A stretch of DNA of 64,000 bases, taken from positions 868,001 through 932,000 of the forward strand of contig BLAL01000054.1 of assembly GCA_015698045.1 (NCBI GenBank). The letters are read 5' to 3'. A model generated the notes under the pieces. It was given only the letters and a program-made list of their open reading frames with translations. It was not told the origin of the DNA and did not search any database. Each line of letters begins with the position of its first letter. Position 1 is the stretch's first letter. Both the position numbers and the translations under genes were made by a program. This DNA is from Rhizophagus clarus (Eukaryota; Glomeromycota; Glomeromycetes; Glomerales; Glomeraceae). This document shows, piece after piece, positions 19,023-29,187 of this stretch.

Positions 19023-19577
19023 TTATATATCCCCAAGCGAAAGCTTCTTGTACCTAACATACCATATCTGAAAAATGTGTATTCGGGCCTGCAAAATAGA
19101 AACACATACCTTCTTCTTAAGTAAGAGATTTCTAACAACTTCGTGAATCTCCTGCAAGGCCATCAGATCATCACGGAAAATATATAAGGTATTGTAAAAT
19201 ACTGTATGTGCCTCATTTCTTTCGGTAAGTCCAAACATATTAGTTGACCAGGATATGAAATGCTGAAGAGACCATACTCCACACGGAAAGAGCCAAAAGT
19301 ATTCGATTTTGCCTTTTTCAGAGGCTCTTGATTTCTCTCTAAATATCTTAGCTTGTTTTTCAAGCTTCATGGCAGGTTCCTGTTTCATACCATCCTTCAT
19401 AAACTTTTTTTCGGTCATGTCTGGGAAGATCTGACCATCTATTTTCTCTTTACGAAGGATCTTGAAATCGTCCTCATCGAGATTTATGTTCAGGTCACGT
19501 AAAAAATTAATGAGGGTCTCAGTATCCCAGTTTTCGGCTAACGTGGAGCGGTTTGAAAAAGTTGTAGAAGTAGACAT
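19023..19577 (-). CDS. SAM-domain protein with unusual tail
   Basis: Residues about 15-66 fit a sterile alpha motif (WDTETLINFLRDLNINLDEDDFKILRKEKIDGQIF, then MTEKKFMKDGM), a protein-protein interaction domain heavily expanded in Rhizophagus. After a Lys-rich stretch the frame changes character into aromatic, Cys-containing sequence (WLFPCGVWSLQHFISW). This suggests an unspliced intron, a frameshift or a join to unrelated DNA. The role within the element is unknown; it is probably captured host sequence. Confidence 0.6.
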   Translation of the reverse strand: MSTSTTFSNRSTLAENWDTETLINFLRDLNINLDEDDFKILRKEKIDGQIFPDMTEKKFMKDGMKQEPAMKLEKQAKIFREKSRASEKGKIEYFWLFPCGVWSLQHFISWSTNMFGLTERNEAHTVFYNTLYIFRDDLMALQEIHEVVRNLLLKKKVCVSILQARIHIFQIWYVRYKKLSLGDI

Positions 19578-20009
19578 GTTTTATTAAGCTTATTAGAAGT
19601 AGAAAACCCCAATCAAATAAGAAATATGTATAACGAACTTACCCTCTATGATATATGGCCTTTATAAATAAGAAGAAACGCGCTAGAGTTTGTTTTTTTG
19701 GTAAGAAACGCGTATATTTATGTTTTGTAATAATGCAGGTAATACAGATTGGTATATTGCTATTTTAGTAAGATTAGCATTACATTATTCGGGAGTTAAT
19801 CTAGAATAGGCAGATCGTAATCTTTATTCTGCATAAACCTGCAGGTGGTACATTTTACTAGAATTTATGCTTTAGCGTCTTAATAACTGTCGTACATGCC
19901 TATATGCATTGGCCATGAGGCACTTCACATGGCTGGACAATATATTATTAATATTCGGGATCTGATGATCTGAAAAATTCAGGCGACACATTTTATTTCA
20001 TTGCAAGAA
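19578..20009. other. intergenic, no gene seen
   Basis: Contains short degenerate motifs shared with other gaps of the element, such as the tgcaggtggtacatt / acatgcctatatgcattggcc type also seen near 20550 and 21750. No frame I would call coding. Confidence 0.5.
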
Positions 20010-20477
20010 TTATAATCCGACACGCTCACAGATTGATTTTATACTCCATGAATTAGCCTTATATTTTTCACATTCTGTAACTCTAATGAGATATTCAATG
20101 TTATCTTTATCAATACAATAATATTCAGGATTCTGTAGCCACTTTAACTGGTTAGTCCAATCTGAACCTCTAATGATTATATAGCCTCGCTGGTATAATA
20201 TTTTAAAAACAATATCATATGTTACATTAGTTAATCTCACATATAATTGATTTTTCTTCTCAGATTCCCAGTCAAAATAAGGAATGCAAGAAGTTATACC
20301 TAAATACTTCTTATCATCAGGAGTACCATCATTCCTCACCGCCTCCCAAATCCGTTTTGCCAAAGATTCAGGTCTCTTCTTATAATTCCTATAAGCTCGC
20401 TGGATAACTACTGCATAGAAATTCTTAAACTGATAGTTATATTGTCTCGCAATCAAGAATCCCCAAGAGCGTTTCAT
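20010..20477 (-). CDS. hypothetical protein with IQ-like motif
   Basis: A 155-residue protein. Near the N-terminus VVIQRAYRNYKKRP matches an IQ motif (IQxxxRxxxxR), a calmodulin-binding helix, followed by ESLAKRIWEAVRNDGTPDD. The remainder is mixed alpha/beta with many aromatic residues. I do not recognise the family, though the IQ-plus-RIWEAVRNDGTP string is familiar to me from Rhizophagus multicopy genes. The frame is intact. Confidence 0.5.
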   Translation of the reverse strand: MKRSWGFLIARQYNYQFKNFYAVVIQRAYRNYKKRPESLAKRIWEAVRNDGTPDDKKYLGITSCIPYFDWESEKKNQLYVRLTNVTYDIVFKILYQRGYIIIRGSDWTNQLKWLQNPEYYCIDKDNIEYLIRVTECEKYKANSWSIKSICERVGL

Positions 20478-20692
20478 TGATCTTCCTGAAATACTTCACT
20501 ATAATAGTTATACAATATTGGAGGATCTAATCCAGAATAAACAGATTAGGTTTTTCTCTGCGTACACAAGCATTTCATGCATAGTGCCTTTGGCCAATTA
20601 TACTAGGCGAGCATGTATGCAGATTATATAGTGCAAAAAAATAAAGTATAACATATGTTTGGCTAAATGATATTAATCTTTAGTTGAATCAG

Positions 20693-21526
20693 TTAAACGA
20701 TCGTGATTACTGTCCCATCTCTCAATCTTAATACAGTACCTTTTGGTTGATTAAGATGGTTTAAGTTATTTTGTTTTGCATATATAGATGAAATAAATAT
20801 TTCGCTTCCACTTGTTCTATCAAACTGCAGGAGGGAATCAGGTGTATTTTTTCCAGAATATAATACCCCCCTCCTGTCAGAAGATTTTTCACGTAATATT
20901 TCTGACTTTGAGCTTGTGAGAAGATGGGCTGGTCTCTTTAGGATCGCTTCTATATGTTTATTAGTCTTGAAACATGAGTTATCCCAGTGGTGTTTCATCA
21001 AGTCTTCAGGCTTAATCTCATACCCATATCTCCGCCATCCACTGAAATATGTCTTTTTTGGTTTTAAATCAGTGATCTCTACTAATTTCCAACAATCGAA
21101 GCAAATAGCCATCTTGCAATTGTGAATATTAGGTCTGTGATAACTAATGGCAACTTCTCTCCCTTCATAGCCATTATAGTATGTCTTGGTTACTCCCTGC
21201 CCAGATGATCCGAAAAGGCAGAATACATGATAATAGCTTCTATGGCCTTCAGTAATCAATGCTTGCAAAGTGTCTTTTACATGAATAGCCCATTGCTGTG
21301 GAGTTTCATACGAACTAATAATAGATAAATTATCATATATTCTTTCAACCTCAACCATCTTTTCGAATTGACCAGGATAAAGGAAACCATAACGGTTCCT
21401 AATATATTCAATATCGTATCCAGGACGAAGATTGATGGGTTTAGGCACAGATTTATTATAAACCTCGTCTAAAATAATATCAATGTATTTACCAGGCCTA
21501 GGTCTATTAACAATGTTTCCTGACAT
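20693..21526 (-). CDS. hypothetical 277-residue cargo protein
   Basis: Intact frame, family not recognised. It begins MSGNIVNRPRPGKYIDIILDEVY. It contains a segment with Cys and His spacing that could bind metal (HNCKMAICFDCWKL about residues 134-147, HHWDNSCFK about 178-187), and ends in a beta-rich piece (GTVLRLRDGTVITIV). The combination HNC...CFDC...H..C may form one zinc site. It lies alone on the minus strand between gaps of 200 bp and 1.2 kb. Confidence 0.5.
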   Translation of the reverse strand: MSGNIVNRPRPGKYIDIILDEVYNKSVPKPINLRPGYDIEYIRNRYGFLYPGQFEKMVEVERIYDNLSIISSYETPQQWAIHVKDTLQALITEGHRSYYHVFCLFGSSGQGVTKTYYNGYEGREVAISYHRPNIHNCKMAICFDCWKLVEITDLKPKKTYFSGWRRYGYEIKPEDLMKHHWDNSCFKTNKHIEAILKRPAHLLTSSKSEILREKSSDRRGVLYSGKNTPDSLLQFDRTSGSEIFISSIYAKQNNLNHLNQPKGTVLRLRDGTVITIV

Positions 21527-22742
21527 ATTTAACGATTTATAGTGTTTTTAGCTGATTTAGCAATATTATACTCTAATAAATAACAGATTCAAATTTACTG
21601 GTTAAGAGAATTATGGCAATTTTAATGTTATATAGCGATTTTATCGATTTGTAGCCGATTTAGTGAGACTACATATTGCTAAACTCAAATTCATTTTTAT
21701 TCGATTACAAACATATCAGGATTTATATAGGGCCATATATCGGGCTAAGCTAATTTTATATTTACATGCGGTTTGGCCATAGGCGCTGTGCATGGATTAA
21801 CAGGGATTAGCCAGACATGATGTATAACATAAAAATTTGTATCACCCTGGCTCCCAGACAGTTCCCGGCACTTCCTCGCAACCTTCCCGCAACTCAAATC
21901 ACGAGATGATCGACCAATTATATTCCGGGAAAATTAGATGACACAGGTGCAGTAATCTGGCACAGTACCAAGGAATCCCGGACATACATGTCCACTAATT
22001 ATGTGGTGTTAGTATCGATCAAATATTTTTGGACATGCATGTCCGCTAATTAGGTGGTGTCACTATCGATCAAATATTTTCTTTCGACTTGGCGCTGGAC
22101 ATGCATGTCCGCTAATTAGGTGGTGTTACTATCGATCAAAAATCATTTCAAGCTAATACAGTAGTCAGTACCAATTAAAAAAATAAATGGCCGAACTGGC
22201 TAAACTTTATTAATATATGTTTTCAGAACACTATTTTTTACACTATAACAGATATTGCCGGACATGCAAGTCACAGGCGCTGTAATATGTGGCATAATAC
22301 ACTGCCGAAGGCGCTCAGGGCAAACTATTCCCGAAGCACTTTAACAATTACGTATTTAATGTCTTCCTTAGACAAGGCCGTTATAGATGAAAATGAAAAA
22401 AGTTTTAATTCTTCCTATCATAGCCCTACCCATATTTACATCCACATTGATGCCGTATTACTTTTTCACACATACTGTATGCTCAAAGTTGGAGAAAAGA
22501 AGTGCTAAGACTTTGATCGTTACTAATGGTAACGGTTTTTGCCAAGAGAAAATTTTCGATCAAACACAATTATGTATGATCAAACAAATAAAGTATACAG
22601 TATGTAAAATCATAAGCCCAGTACTAGCAGACAGATAGCAGATACTTTTATTATTTTTTCAATGATATGCAGAAAATCAAATGTGAAATTTTATAATACA
22701 TTAAGTGTATAACCTGAATATGAATTATTAGATAAACATGAT
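21527..22742. other. intergenic region with palindrome-bearing direct repeats
   Basis: Holds the three-copy GGACATGCATGTCC array (21980-22145) and a GCCGAAGGC motif near 22303. A weak 83-codon frame at 22387-22638 starts with a hydrophobic, signal-like stretch (MKMKKVLILPIIALPIF), but nothing else supports it as a gene. Confidence 0.5.
21980..22145. repeat. three direct repeats of about 48 bp, each starting with the GGACATGCATGTCC palindrome
   Basis: Copies start at 21980, 22031 and 22097. Each has the 14-bp palindrome (ggacatAcatgtcc in the first), then a ctaattaggtggtgttactatcgatcaaa block that ends in a second palindrome, ATCGAT. A half copy (GGACATGCAAGTC-like) is at 22260. This is an arrangement of iterons or operators. 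Confidence 0.82.
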
Positions 22743-24137
22743 TTACCCGAACCATTCATGATTAAGTAAATTATTTGAACTAATTCTCTTATTGCTCAAA
22801 CCGTCTAAAAATTCATTTCCAACTCTCGAATTCACTATATTAAGGTTCCTAAGCATTTTTCCAAGCTGATACAAATCAGATTGTTTTGTATATTTATTTT
22901 TCTTGTTAAGTGTTCTACCGTCCCAATCCCTCAAAAGTTCAGATGGCGAAAATCCACTTATATTACTATGCTCAAAATCAATAAGAATGTACTTATAATC
23001 TTCGACATCAGGAACAAAGACAATATTTGGAAGCCGAATATCACAATGAACATAATCATTTTCGTGTAACCAGGCTAACCCGGTAAGAACACTACGCGCC
23101 ATCTCACGAGCTTCGTTTTCATTATTCAATTGAAAGTTTCGACCTCGCGTTTCAAACACAACTCTATAAGTCCCTCGGTTCCGAATTTTGGGCCCTCCAC
23201 CTTTCTTTATTTGGATAAGTCCGGGATGACCTTTTGCGCAGTTATACACAGCCAATAAAAAAGCAACACGATTTTGATCATTCGCATGTGGAAGATCTTT
23301 TAGTGAGACCATTTTCTCCACCGAATCATCAAAAAATGTAATCGTCGATTTTTCCAATTTCATCCGTTTCCCAATAGGAACAATTGATCCGGGAATTCTA
23401 CCACTCACAGTCCTAATTATGCGTGCAATATTGACCACCATACAGAGAATAGAAACACGATCTCGGCTGTTTTTGATATCTAAACGATTTGAAAGCGGAA
23501 CTAAACGATTTAGCGGATTCGCATTTGGTGATCCATCGATTGCATAAAAACGCAAATTCGGTCCTGCTACGGCATAACATAACATAAATTGTATGTTTCC
23601 AAAATTCAAAGGATCAAACTTATTGAATTTGTCTTCAAGTTCACGCTCAGCAATTGAAAAATCCTTAGCATCAGCTTTCTCTTCGCCTTTAAATAGAAGC
23701 ACATCGTTTGTCCAACATAAAAAATCTGGTCTCTTATTACCTACAGTTGTCGTTCCCTGATCCTTGCTGTTCCGATCCATTTCAATTGGAAGCACCCCTC
23801 CACCAAGACTCTCGCGAAAAATCTGAAGAGGAATTCTGATCAAACTATCTATTCCCCAGTGTACCATATCTTCCGATGTATCATCAAAGTCCTGCTTTTC
23901 AAATATGTCAGTAAGTAGACAGGAAATATGTTTTGCTAGATTACTTCCACATTCATCATCATTTGTTTGGATATATTCAGCAAATTGAGGAAATTTTTTC
24001 TCTTCGCAAAAAGATACGGGCAATTTTCGAGTAAGTTTTGCATCAACAAGAGGTTTAAGATCATTCGCTCGATTTGGGACAGTATTGAATGGTTGAATGA
24101 GAATATCGCAAATCAAGGCGGTCCTGTCGACTTGCAT
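22743..24137 (-). CDS. REase-fold plus protein-kinase domain protein (Crinkler-type effector architecture)
   Basis: A 464-residue protein, intact. The N-terminal half contains a PD-(D/E)XK nuclease-like signature: RPDFLCW with D138, then LLFKGEEKAD with E152/E153 and K154. The C-terminal third is a protein kinase-like catalytic lobe: VHCDIRLPN (HCD at 364-366, N371) and IDFE (387-389, DFE replacing DFG), then DLYQLGKML. The N-lobe is divergent with a Gly-rich GGGPKIRNRGTYRVV. A nuclease-kinase pairing is described for the C-terminal parts of Crinkler (CRN)-type effectors. No CRN N-domain is visible here. Likely acts inside a nucleus; substrate unknown. Confidence 0.68.
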   Translation of the reverse strand: MQVDRTALICDILIQPFNTVPNRANDLKPLVDAKLTRKLPVSFCEEKKFPQFAEYIQTNDDECGSNLAKHISCLLTDIFEKQDFDDTSEDMVHWGIDSLIRIPLQIFRESLGGGVLPIEMDRNSKDQGTTTVGNKRPDFLCWTNDVLLFKGEEKADAKDFSIAERELEDKFNKFDPLNFGNIQFMLCYAVAGPNLRFYAIDGSPNANPLNRLVPLSNRLDIKNSRDRVSILCMVVNIARIIRTVSGRIPGSIVPIGKRMKLEKSTITFFDDSVEKMVSLKDLPHANDQNRVAFLLAVYNCAKGHPGLIQIKKGGGPKIRNRGTYRVVFETRGRNFQLNNENEAREMARSVLTGLAWLHENDYVHCDIRLPNIVFVPDVEDYKYILIDFEHSNISGFSPSELLRDWDGRTLNKKNKYTKQSDLYQLGKMLRNLNIVNSRVGNEFLDGLSNKRISSNNLLNHEWFG

Positions 24138-24439
24138 TTCATCAAAACTCCGCTTTGATCCTACTTAGAAAAGAAGCGTAATAAATGTTATTCCATTAGT
24201 ACGCGTCAAAAAATTAGTGAAGCAGGCAAAGTATCGGCAAATTTGACACGATATTATCAAAATACTGCATAATACTCAATACGTTGACCAAAATTATTAC
24301 GGCTCACTTACCAGCGACGGGTTGCTCTACGATAACGCGAATGTGTTTTTTGGGCGGGTTTGACGATAAGAAGCAGGAAAGAAAAGCACAAGAATAGGTA
24401 AGTATTCGGTATTATTGGCGAATATGACAAGCGGGCAAA
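24138..24439. other. intergenic, nothing recognised
   Basis: AT-rich with a GC-richer patch (about 24300-24380). No frame, repeat or RNA that I can support. Confidence 0.5.
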
Positions 24440-24652
24440 TCATAGACACGCACCAGATTTTTTTGATAGCCCTTTTAAGTATACAAGCTTAGCGTTATTT
24501 GTCTTGCAGAGATTAAGTAATTTCTCTACATCAGTTAATTTAGTATCCTTGTCAGTAAGATATACGTATAAGTTGGCCTCCTCAACTTCACTTAATTTAT
24601 TAGGCTCTTCGGAGAGACTTTGAATAGTAGCAACAATACTATCAAGTGACAT
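24440..24652 (-). CDS. small acidic hypothetical protein
   Basis: From ATG 24652 (MSLDSIVATIQSL) a 70-residue helical protein runs to 24440, ending GLSKKSGACL. A frame open further upstream to 24784 is unlikely because it crosses an AT dinucleotide run. No family recognised. It could be a real small gene or chance. Confidence 0.35.
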   Translation of the reverse strand: MSLDSIVATIQSLSEEPNKLSEVEEANLYVYLTDKDTKLTDVEKLLNLCKTNNAKLVYLKGLSKKSGACL

Positions 24653-25008
24653 GTTATAGCTATTTATGATTTTTGCGTAAAAATTAGTTTCACAAGTGGT
24701 TCGAAAAAGAAATTGATGTTTTTTTTGCAGAAGAATATATATATATATACGAAACTGATTGTCGCACAGATTGATCTGACTCATCAGTTGATCAGTTGCG
24801 CAACTGACTTAATACAGATATCTGTCACATAGATTACAAAAATCATGCCTTACAATACTTCATATAAAAAAAGTGCTAAACTTTGAGATCGTGACGCCTT
24901 GAGATTTCGTAGTTTTTACACATTGAGAAGAATATTCATGGTACTTTATTAATACATGCAGGCGATAAAAAAAAATAAATACAAGCGCGAGAGTACATGA
25001 TAAAGCTT

Positions 25009-25526
25009 TTATGCTACAATTGCGAACTTGAGTTTATTGCTTGAAGTGTTGCAGGTAAGACAATATTCCAACTTATCTTGAAAATAGAACTTCGCTAATT
25101 CAGGATCATAAGGGAGCGGATTCCCATTTTCGCAGTACCATTCGCCATGCAATCCGTAATTCCCTGTTTTCCATCACAAATAGGGCATGGTGAGCTCCAT
25201 GGCTGAGGTGATGCAAAATTATAGTTATCAATTCCCCTAAAACTATTTCGGAATTTCAGGTATGTGAAATGCTCTAAGACGGATTTGATAATTAACTCTT
25301 GATCAGGTTTGACTTTGAAAGTGATAGGCTTGAAATCAGAGGCTTGAGGCTTTGCTGGCGTATTTATCACAGCTTCTGATAATTGCCATGGCTCACATCC
25401 AGTTTCTTTTTTATATCTTTTGTATAATTTGGTACGAATCTTATCTGTCAAAACGCTTGGTAACCCACTTAATTTGGCATGCCAATCCAGATATTCGGAG
25501 GTTAGTATTTTATCAGTCTTGGACAT
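25009..25526 (-). pseudogene. zinc-ribbon-like element protein with frameshift
   Basis: The frame from 25526 (MSKTDKILTSEYLDWHAKL) is good protein to a CPICDGKQG pair and then degrades, ending at 25095. Moving one base at about 25152-25158 gives a better continuation, GLHGEWYCENGN...LEYCLTCNTSSNKLKF, ending at 25009. That supplies the matching Cys partners (C-x2-C...W-x-C...C-x2-C). The CPxC...YxxC ending resembles that of the gene at 25644-27206, so both may share a terminal zinc ribbon. Confidence 0.55.
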
Positions 25527-25643
25527 ATCTTAATTTATATGGTTGCGAGTCAATTTAAATCCCTTTTTTCTCATATAGACCTATTTGTTCGAAAAAAAGA
25601 TTTCGCCCTAAAGAGTTACCCAGACTATTGTAAAGCAATGAGA

Positions 25644-27206
25644 CTATGCAACTATCTCAATTTCGCGCTGTTCACATTTAATAAAATAGGAACCAGTTTT
25701 ATATCTACCTTCTATTTCTTCATCATCATGACCTAATTTGCATAATGGGCAGATATAGTCCCCGCATGATGTCTCATCAGTAATGCCATAATAATCAAAA
25801 TTTTCGCTACTAAATTCTCTATATAAAGTAGGATATTGGTCCAACGTCTTGTTGCGAAAATAGGTGCGGTCATAAGTTGGATTAGATTGGGATGTAGATG
25901 GTACATTTGCTTGAGACATGTCTGATGAAATCATTTCCGATGGAGCATTTGGCTGAAAGAATGCTGGTACTTCAGCTGGCAGACCACGTGTGCGTGAGCA
26001 ATTGTTCACGCCGATCAATTTTTGAGATTTGGTTAGTTCATCAGTATAAAGATTTATTATATTCTGGATTTGTGCATCAGTTAGTCTAGAGATTGCATCA
26101 GCACTAGATGTAACCACTCCAATTTTATCTATTCCTATTCCTTTAAACAAGGTATAGATGTTTTTAGCCTTTTGTGTCATCTTACGCAAATACTCTCTCT
26201 TTTTACCGGGAAGATACAGCTCCATTTCATCATAAATCTGCGTTCTTGCCATTTGATCGCTAATATCATTTTCGGATCTAAGGGTTACAATCTTTTTTTC
26301 ATATTCCTCACTATAGTAATACCATCGTAATTTTTCTTTCCGACTGGTCTTTTCAGCCTTGTCGAATAAATGAGCTAAATAAAGTACAGAACCTGGAGTT
26401 AGGTCAACATTGACTGGGACATCTGGAATATGTTTGCTAGATATAGAATTCGGTAAGGATGTGGAATTATGGCATTTAATAAATTCAAGTAATTCGCGTA
26501 TTAAATCTTGTTCTACTTTCTGATTATAGGGAATTTTTTGGGGTGGAGTGTCCTGCTTGTTTCCAAAAGACTCACAGGGTATCGCTGACTCTGCAGATGA
26601 TTCCTTTGGAATCGATTCTTCAACTACCTGTTCTGGGGGAGTTACAAGTCCAGTGCTAGTCGTAGAGAGGTCTGTTATACAACTGGTGTTAATTGCTGGG
26701 GATGACTCCTGGACAATCAATTCGCTCTGAAGCTTTTTTTCCCGCTTCCTCTGCCTGATCTCATCGCTAACCTTTCTCTTATACTCCTCATCCAAGAAAT
26801 CATCCGTCTCATTATCCTCCAATGACTTAGTTTCTGTACGAATAGGTTTGCATGCATTAGAATTAAATGTACTATCAGATGTATTTGATGGCTTTGCCAT
26901 CTTTTCTAGTTTACCCAGGCGAACAACATTGTTGGGATTCTCAACAGAGCTGGCATTGGCCGATGATTGTTTGATTTCCTTGATATCATCATCCATTTTG
27001 GCAATAAGGTTGGTCTTTTCTTTATCTCTCTGCTCTAGTCTCGTGAACCTAGCTTCATGTTCTTCTAAAGCGCACCTTAACTTTGCATTCTCAGCCTTGA
27101 CCTCTGCATTCTCATCCATAACCTTGATATATTTGGCCTTAACCTCAGCATTCTCGGCCTCAAGCTCAATAATGCGTTGTCTCAATGAATCAAGTTCGGA
27201 TGACAT
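25644..27206 (-). CDS. large coiled-coil protein with C-terminal Cys motif
   Basis: A 520-residue intact protein, no recognised enzyme. Residues 1-75 are an exact heptad coiled coil (ENAEVK units), followed by a Ser/Thr-rich linker. A helical domain covers about residues 225-395 (LIRELLEFIKCH, LRWYYYSEEYEKKI, MELYLPGKKREYLRKMTQKAKNIYTLFKGIGIDKI). The C-terminus has CPLCKLG...GSYFIKC, a probable zinc ribbon. The central domain resembles, as far as I recall, Rhizophagus multicopy proteins. A structural or scaffold role is possible. Confidence 0.6.
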   Translation of the reverse strand: MSSELDSLRQRIIELEAENAEVKAKYIKVMDENAEVKAENAKLRCALEEHEARFTRLEQRDKEKTNLIAKMDDDIKEIKQSSANASSVENPNNVVRLGKLEKMAKPSNTSDSTFNSNACKPIRTETKSLEDNETDDFLDEEYKRKVSDEIRQRKREKKLQSELIVQESSPAINTSCITDLSTTSTGLVTPPEQVVEESIPKESSAESAIPCESFGNKQDTPPQKIPYNQKVEQDLIRELLEFIKCHNSTSLPNSISSKHIPDVPVNVDLTPGSVLYLAHLFDKAEKTSRKEKLRWYYYSEEYEKKIVTLRSENDISDQMARTQIYDEMELYLPGKKREYLRKMTQKAKNIYTLFKGIGIDKIGVVTSSADAISRLTDAQIQNIINLYTDELTKSQKLIGVNNCSRTRGLPAEVPAFFQPNAPSEMISSDMSQANVPSTSQSNPTYDRTYFRNKTLDQYPTLYREFSSENFDYYGITDETSCGDYICPLCKLGHDDEEIEGRYKTGSYFIKCEQREIEIVA

Positions 27207-27379
27207 GATAATATTTTAATGTTCTATAATGCTAGTATTCAAAATCAGAAAAATATGTAAGCTGATCGTGAACAATTGTTCACGCTGATCTCTTTTGCCA
27301 AGAAAAAAAATATTAATAGGGGTTTACGACAATAATACAAGTAAGCACGATCCCTTACCCTAAGTGCCTTCGGCTGGGA

Positions 27380-27607
27380 TCAACTTATTCGTTGTCTCTC
27401 TCTTTCGAGGCGACGATAGATTTTTTTGGCATGTTTGGAACAATAGCCCATATAAGAAAATGTAGGTTTATCACATATTCTGCACAGAGATTTTAGCATA
27501 TTATTTGCACCTGATTTCCAGTGGAGCGAACATCCTGCCAAGCGGGTGCAGACTCGGCCACAAGTACTCCCATCCTTTCTAATATGTGAGCAAGTAAGAC
27601 GATCTAT
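27380..27607 (-). pseudogene. internal paralogue of the TIR Cys-rich protein
   Basis: No ATG, but the 75-codon open frame keeps the order of the TIR-encoded protein: TCSHIRKDGSTCGRVC, GCSLHWK, CRICDKPTFS, GYCSKH and then a basic helix. The start has been lost or the fragment is a remnant. It shows that the Cys-rich family exists in at least three places in the element. Confidence 0.6.
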
Positions 27608-27733
27608 TTATTATATTCTTTCTTCACTTCCATTATAAAATCCGATTTCAAATTATGGAAAAATCCGAATTGAACTTCGGTGGAAAAAGTATAACATAAA
27701 CGAAAAATATATACCACACCATACTACATTTCT

Positions 27734-28285
27734 ATGGACAAGCAAAAAACAGTATTCAATATTTTAACAGACCGATAGATCGACCCAAATGGAAAGCTAT
27801 TTCAGAAGTTGATTCGAGAAGGCTATAAATATGTGGATAGGCTTTCCGATTACCTAGAAGATATTGGGACTTTGTATGTTGGCGAATTCGAATTGGACCC
27901 CTTAGCCGACTTCTACCACCCAGCTCTAATTCCACCCTTATCTATCTTAGCGAGTAGATCGGATATTTGTAAAAGGGTTCCTATTAGTGTAGAATCTGCT
28001 GTTATGGGAGGAATGAGTCTATTTACTCCAGAAAAAAATAAACAATCTTCGCTCCAGAATCTAATCCAAATGAACTATTCCATTAATAACTTGACTACGT
28101 TAATAGGAATAACTTGGGAGCAAGAAGAGATGAAAACTTGGAGGAACGACGTGCTTATGAAATTCCTCCATCACCCGGATTTAGCCCCTTCAAAGCACAA
28201 ACCAGGTGCTTTATACGATGCATTCACCAAGACTAGTGTTTTAGGGTCAGAACATATATTGGCTCTAGCGCGAGCATTATGCTAA
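27734..28285 (+). pseudogene. hypothetical protein with in-frame TAG near start
   Basis: ATG 27734 begins MDKQKTVFNILTDR, then TAG at 27776-27778, then the same frame continues IDPNGKLFQKLIREGYKYVDRL to 28285 with normal protein composition. Unbroken length is 183 residues. A stop after 14 codons, explained by CAG-to-TAG, is typical of this element. No domain recognised. Confidence 0.55.
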
Positions 28286-28602
28286 GGATTATGATATAAT
28301 AAATTGTTTTATAGCCCTGGAATGGCAGTTCCATAACTATATATTTTTTCGCTTATCATATATACCTGCAAAATTCAATTTTTTTATTATTATACAGTAA
28401 ATAAATACAAATGTTCGGATGTAGCCCGTGATATATGACAAATTTTCTATGCTAATGTCTATCATACGGACTAACTAACTACCTTACATTTACGTGACTT
28501 GGAAATTCACCCTCCTTCTTTACGAAATGTCTGTAAAATACATGATTATTAACTAGGATTACAGGAAATCACAATACAGTAATTTGCGAAATAGTTAGAT
28601 TC
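28286..28602. other. intergenic, nothing recognised
   Basis: AT-rich, between convergent genes; probably holds both 3' ends. No repeat or RNA seen. Confidence 0.5.
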
Positions 28603-29187
28603 TTACACAATATATCCATCTAACAATTGAGATAATTTGAGCTGTTTCTCGTCGAAAAGCTTTCTCTTCTTTTTTGTGTCCTCCCGACTTGCCATCCCGA
28701 AGTCAATCAGGTAGATATCGCCGTTATCATTAATTAAGATGTTTTTCTCCCGAATGTCATTGTGGAGAATGCCATGCTTGTGGATCGCTTCTAACCCTTT
28801 TAGAGCCTTTGTTCTTTGACGTTTCGTTATTTTATGCTCGCTTAACGTAGTACCGACAATGGTCATGCCGATAATGAGGCTCATACCTCCTCCATAATAT
28901 CCATAACAGACCAACTTTGGGATATACTTGCCTTGAATGTCAGCGAGGTCCTTATAAATCTCGACTTCTTTTTGCATCTCCTTCAGGACATACGATGAAG
29001 CTTTCGATAAGTCTACACTCTTCAAAGCAATCATATCACCACGAAATTCGCATAGGAGCATTTTTCCACTTCGTCCTTCACCTAGTATGCTCTTAAACTT
29101 GAAGTCTGTGAAGCTATAATTTTGCTGGTCTACAGGGGCGTTAGAAGACGATTGTTTATTCGCGGGGGGAGCTGGAAGCTTGATTAT
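28603..29187 (-). pseudogene. protein kinase domain, probable C-terminal part of a Crinkler-type protein
   Basis: The open frame from 29187 lacks an ATG before 29061, but the part upstream of that ATG encodes the Gly-rich loop (LGEGRSGK). The gene therefore starts further upstream. Visible are ALKS (beta-3 Lys), HNDIREKN (catalytic loop, HND in place of HRD) and LIDFG. It ends at 28603 with the C-lobe cut short at about 55 residues after DFG. The leader PAPPANKQSSSN looks like a linker, and the CRN-like domain lies 534 bp upstream on the same strand (29722-30069). The two probably formed one CRN-kinase gene. Confidence 0.65.

Noticed and set aside
22387..22638. Small secreted protein with signal-like N-terminus
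   Set aside because: Only the first 20 residues look like a signal peptide. The rest has no pattern, an equally good frame overlaps it, and no relative is recognised.
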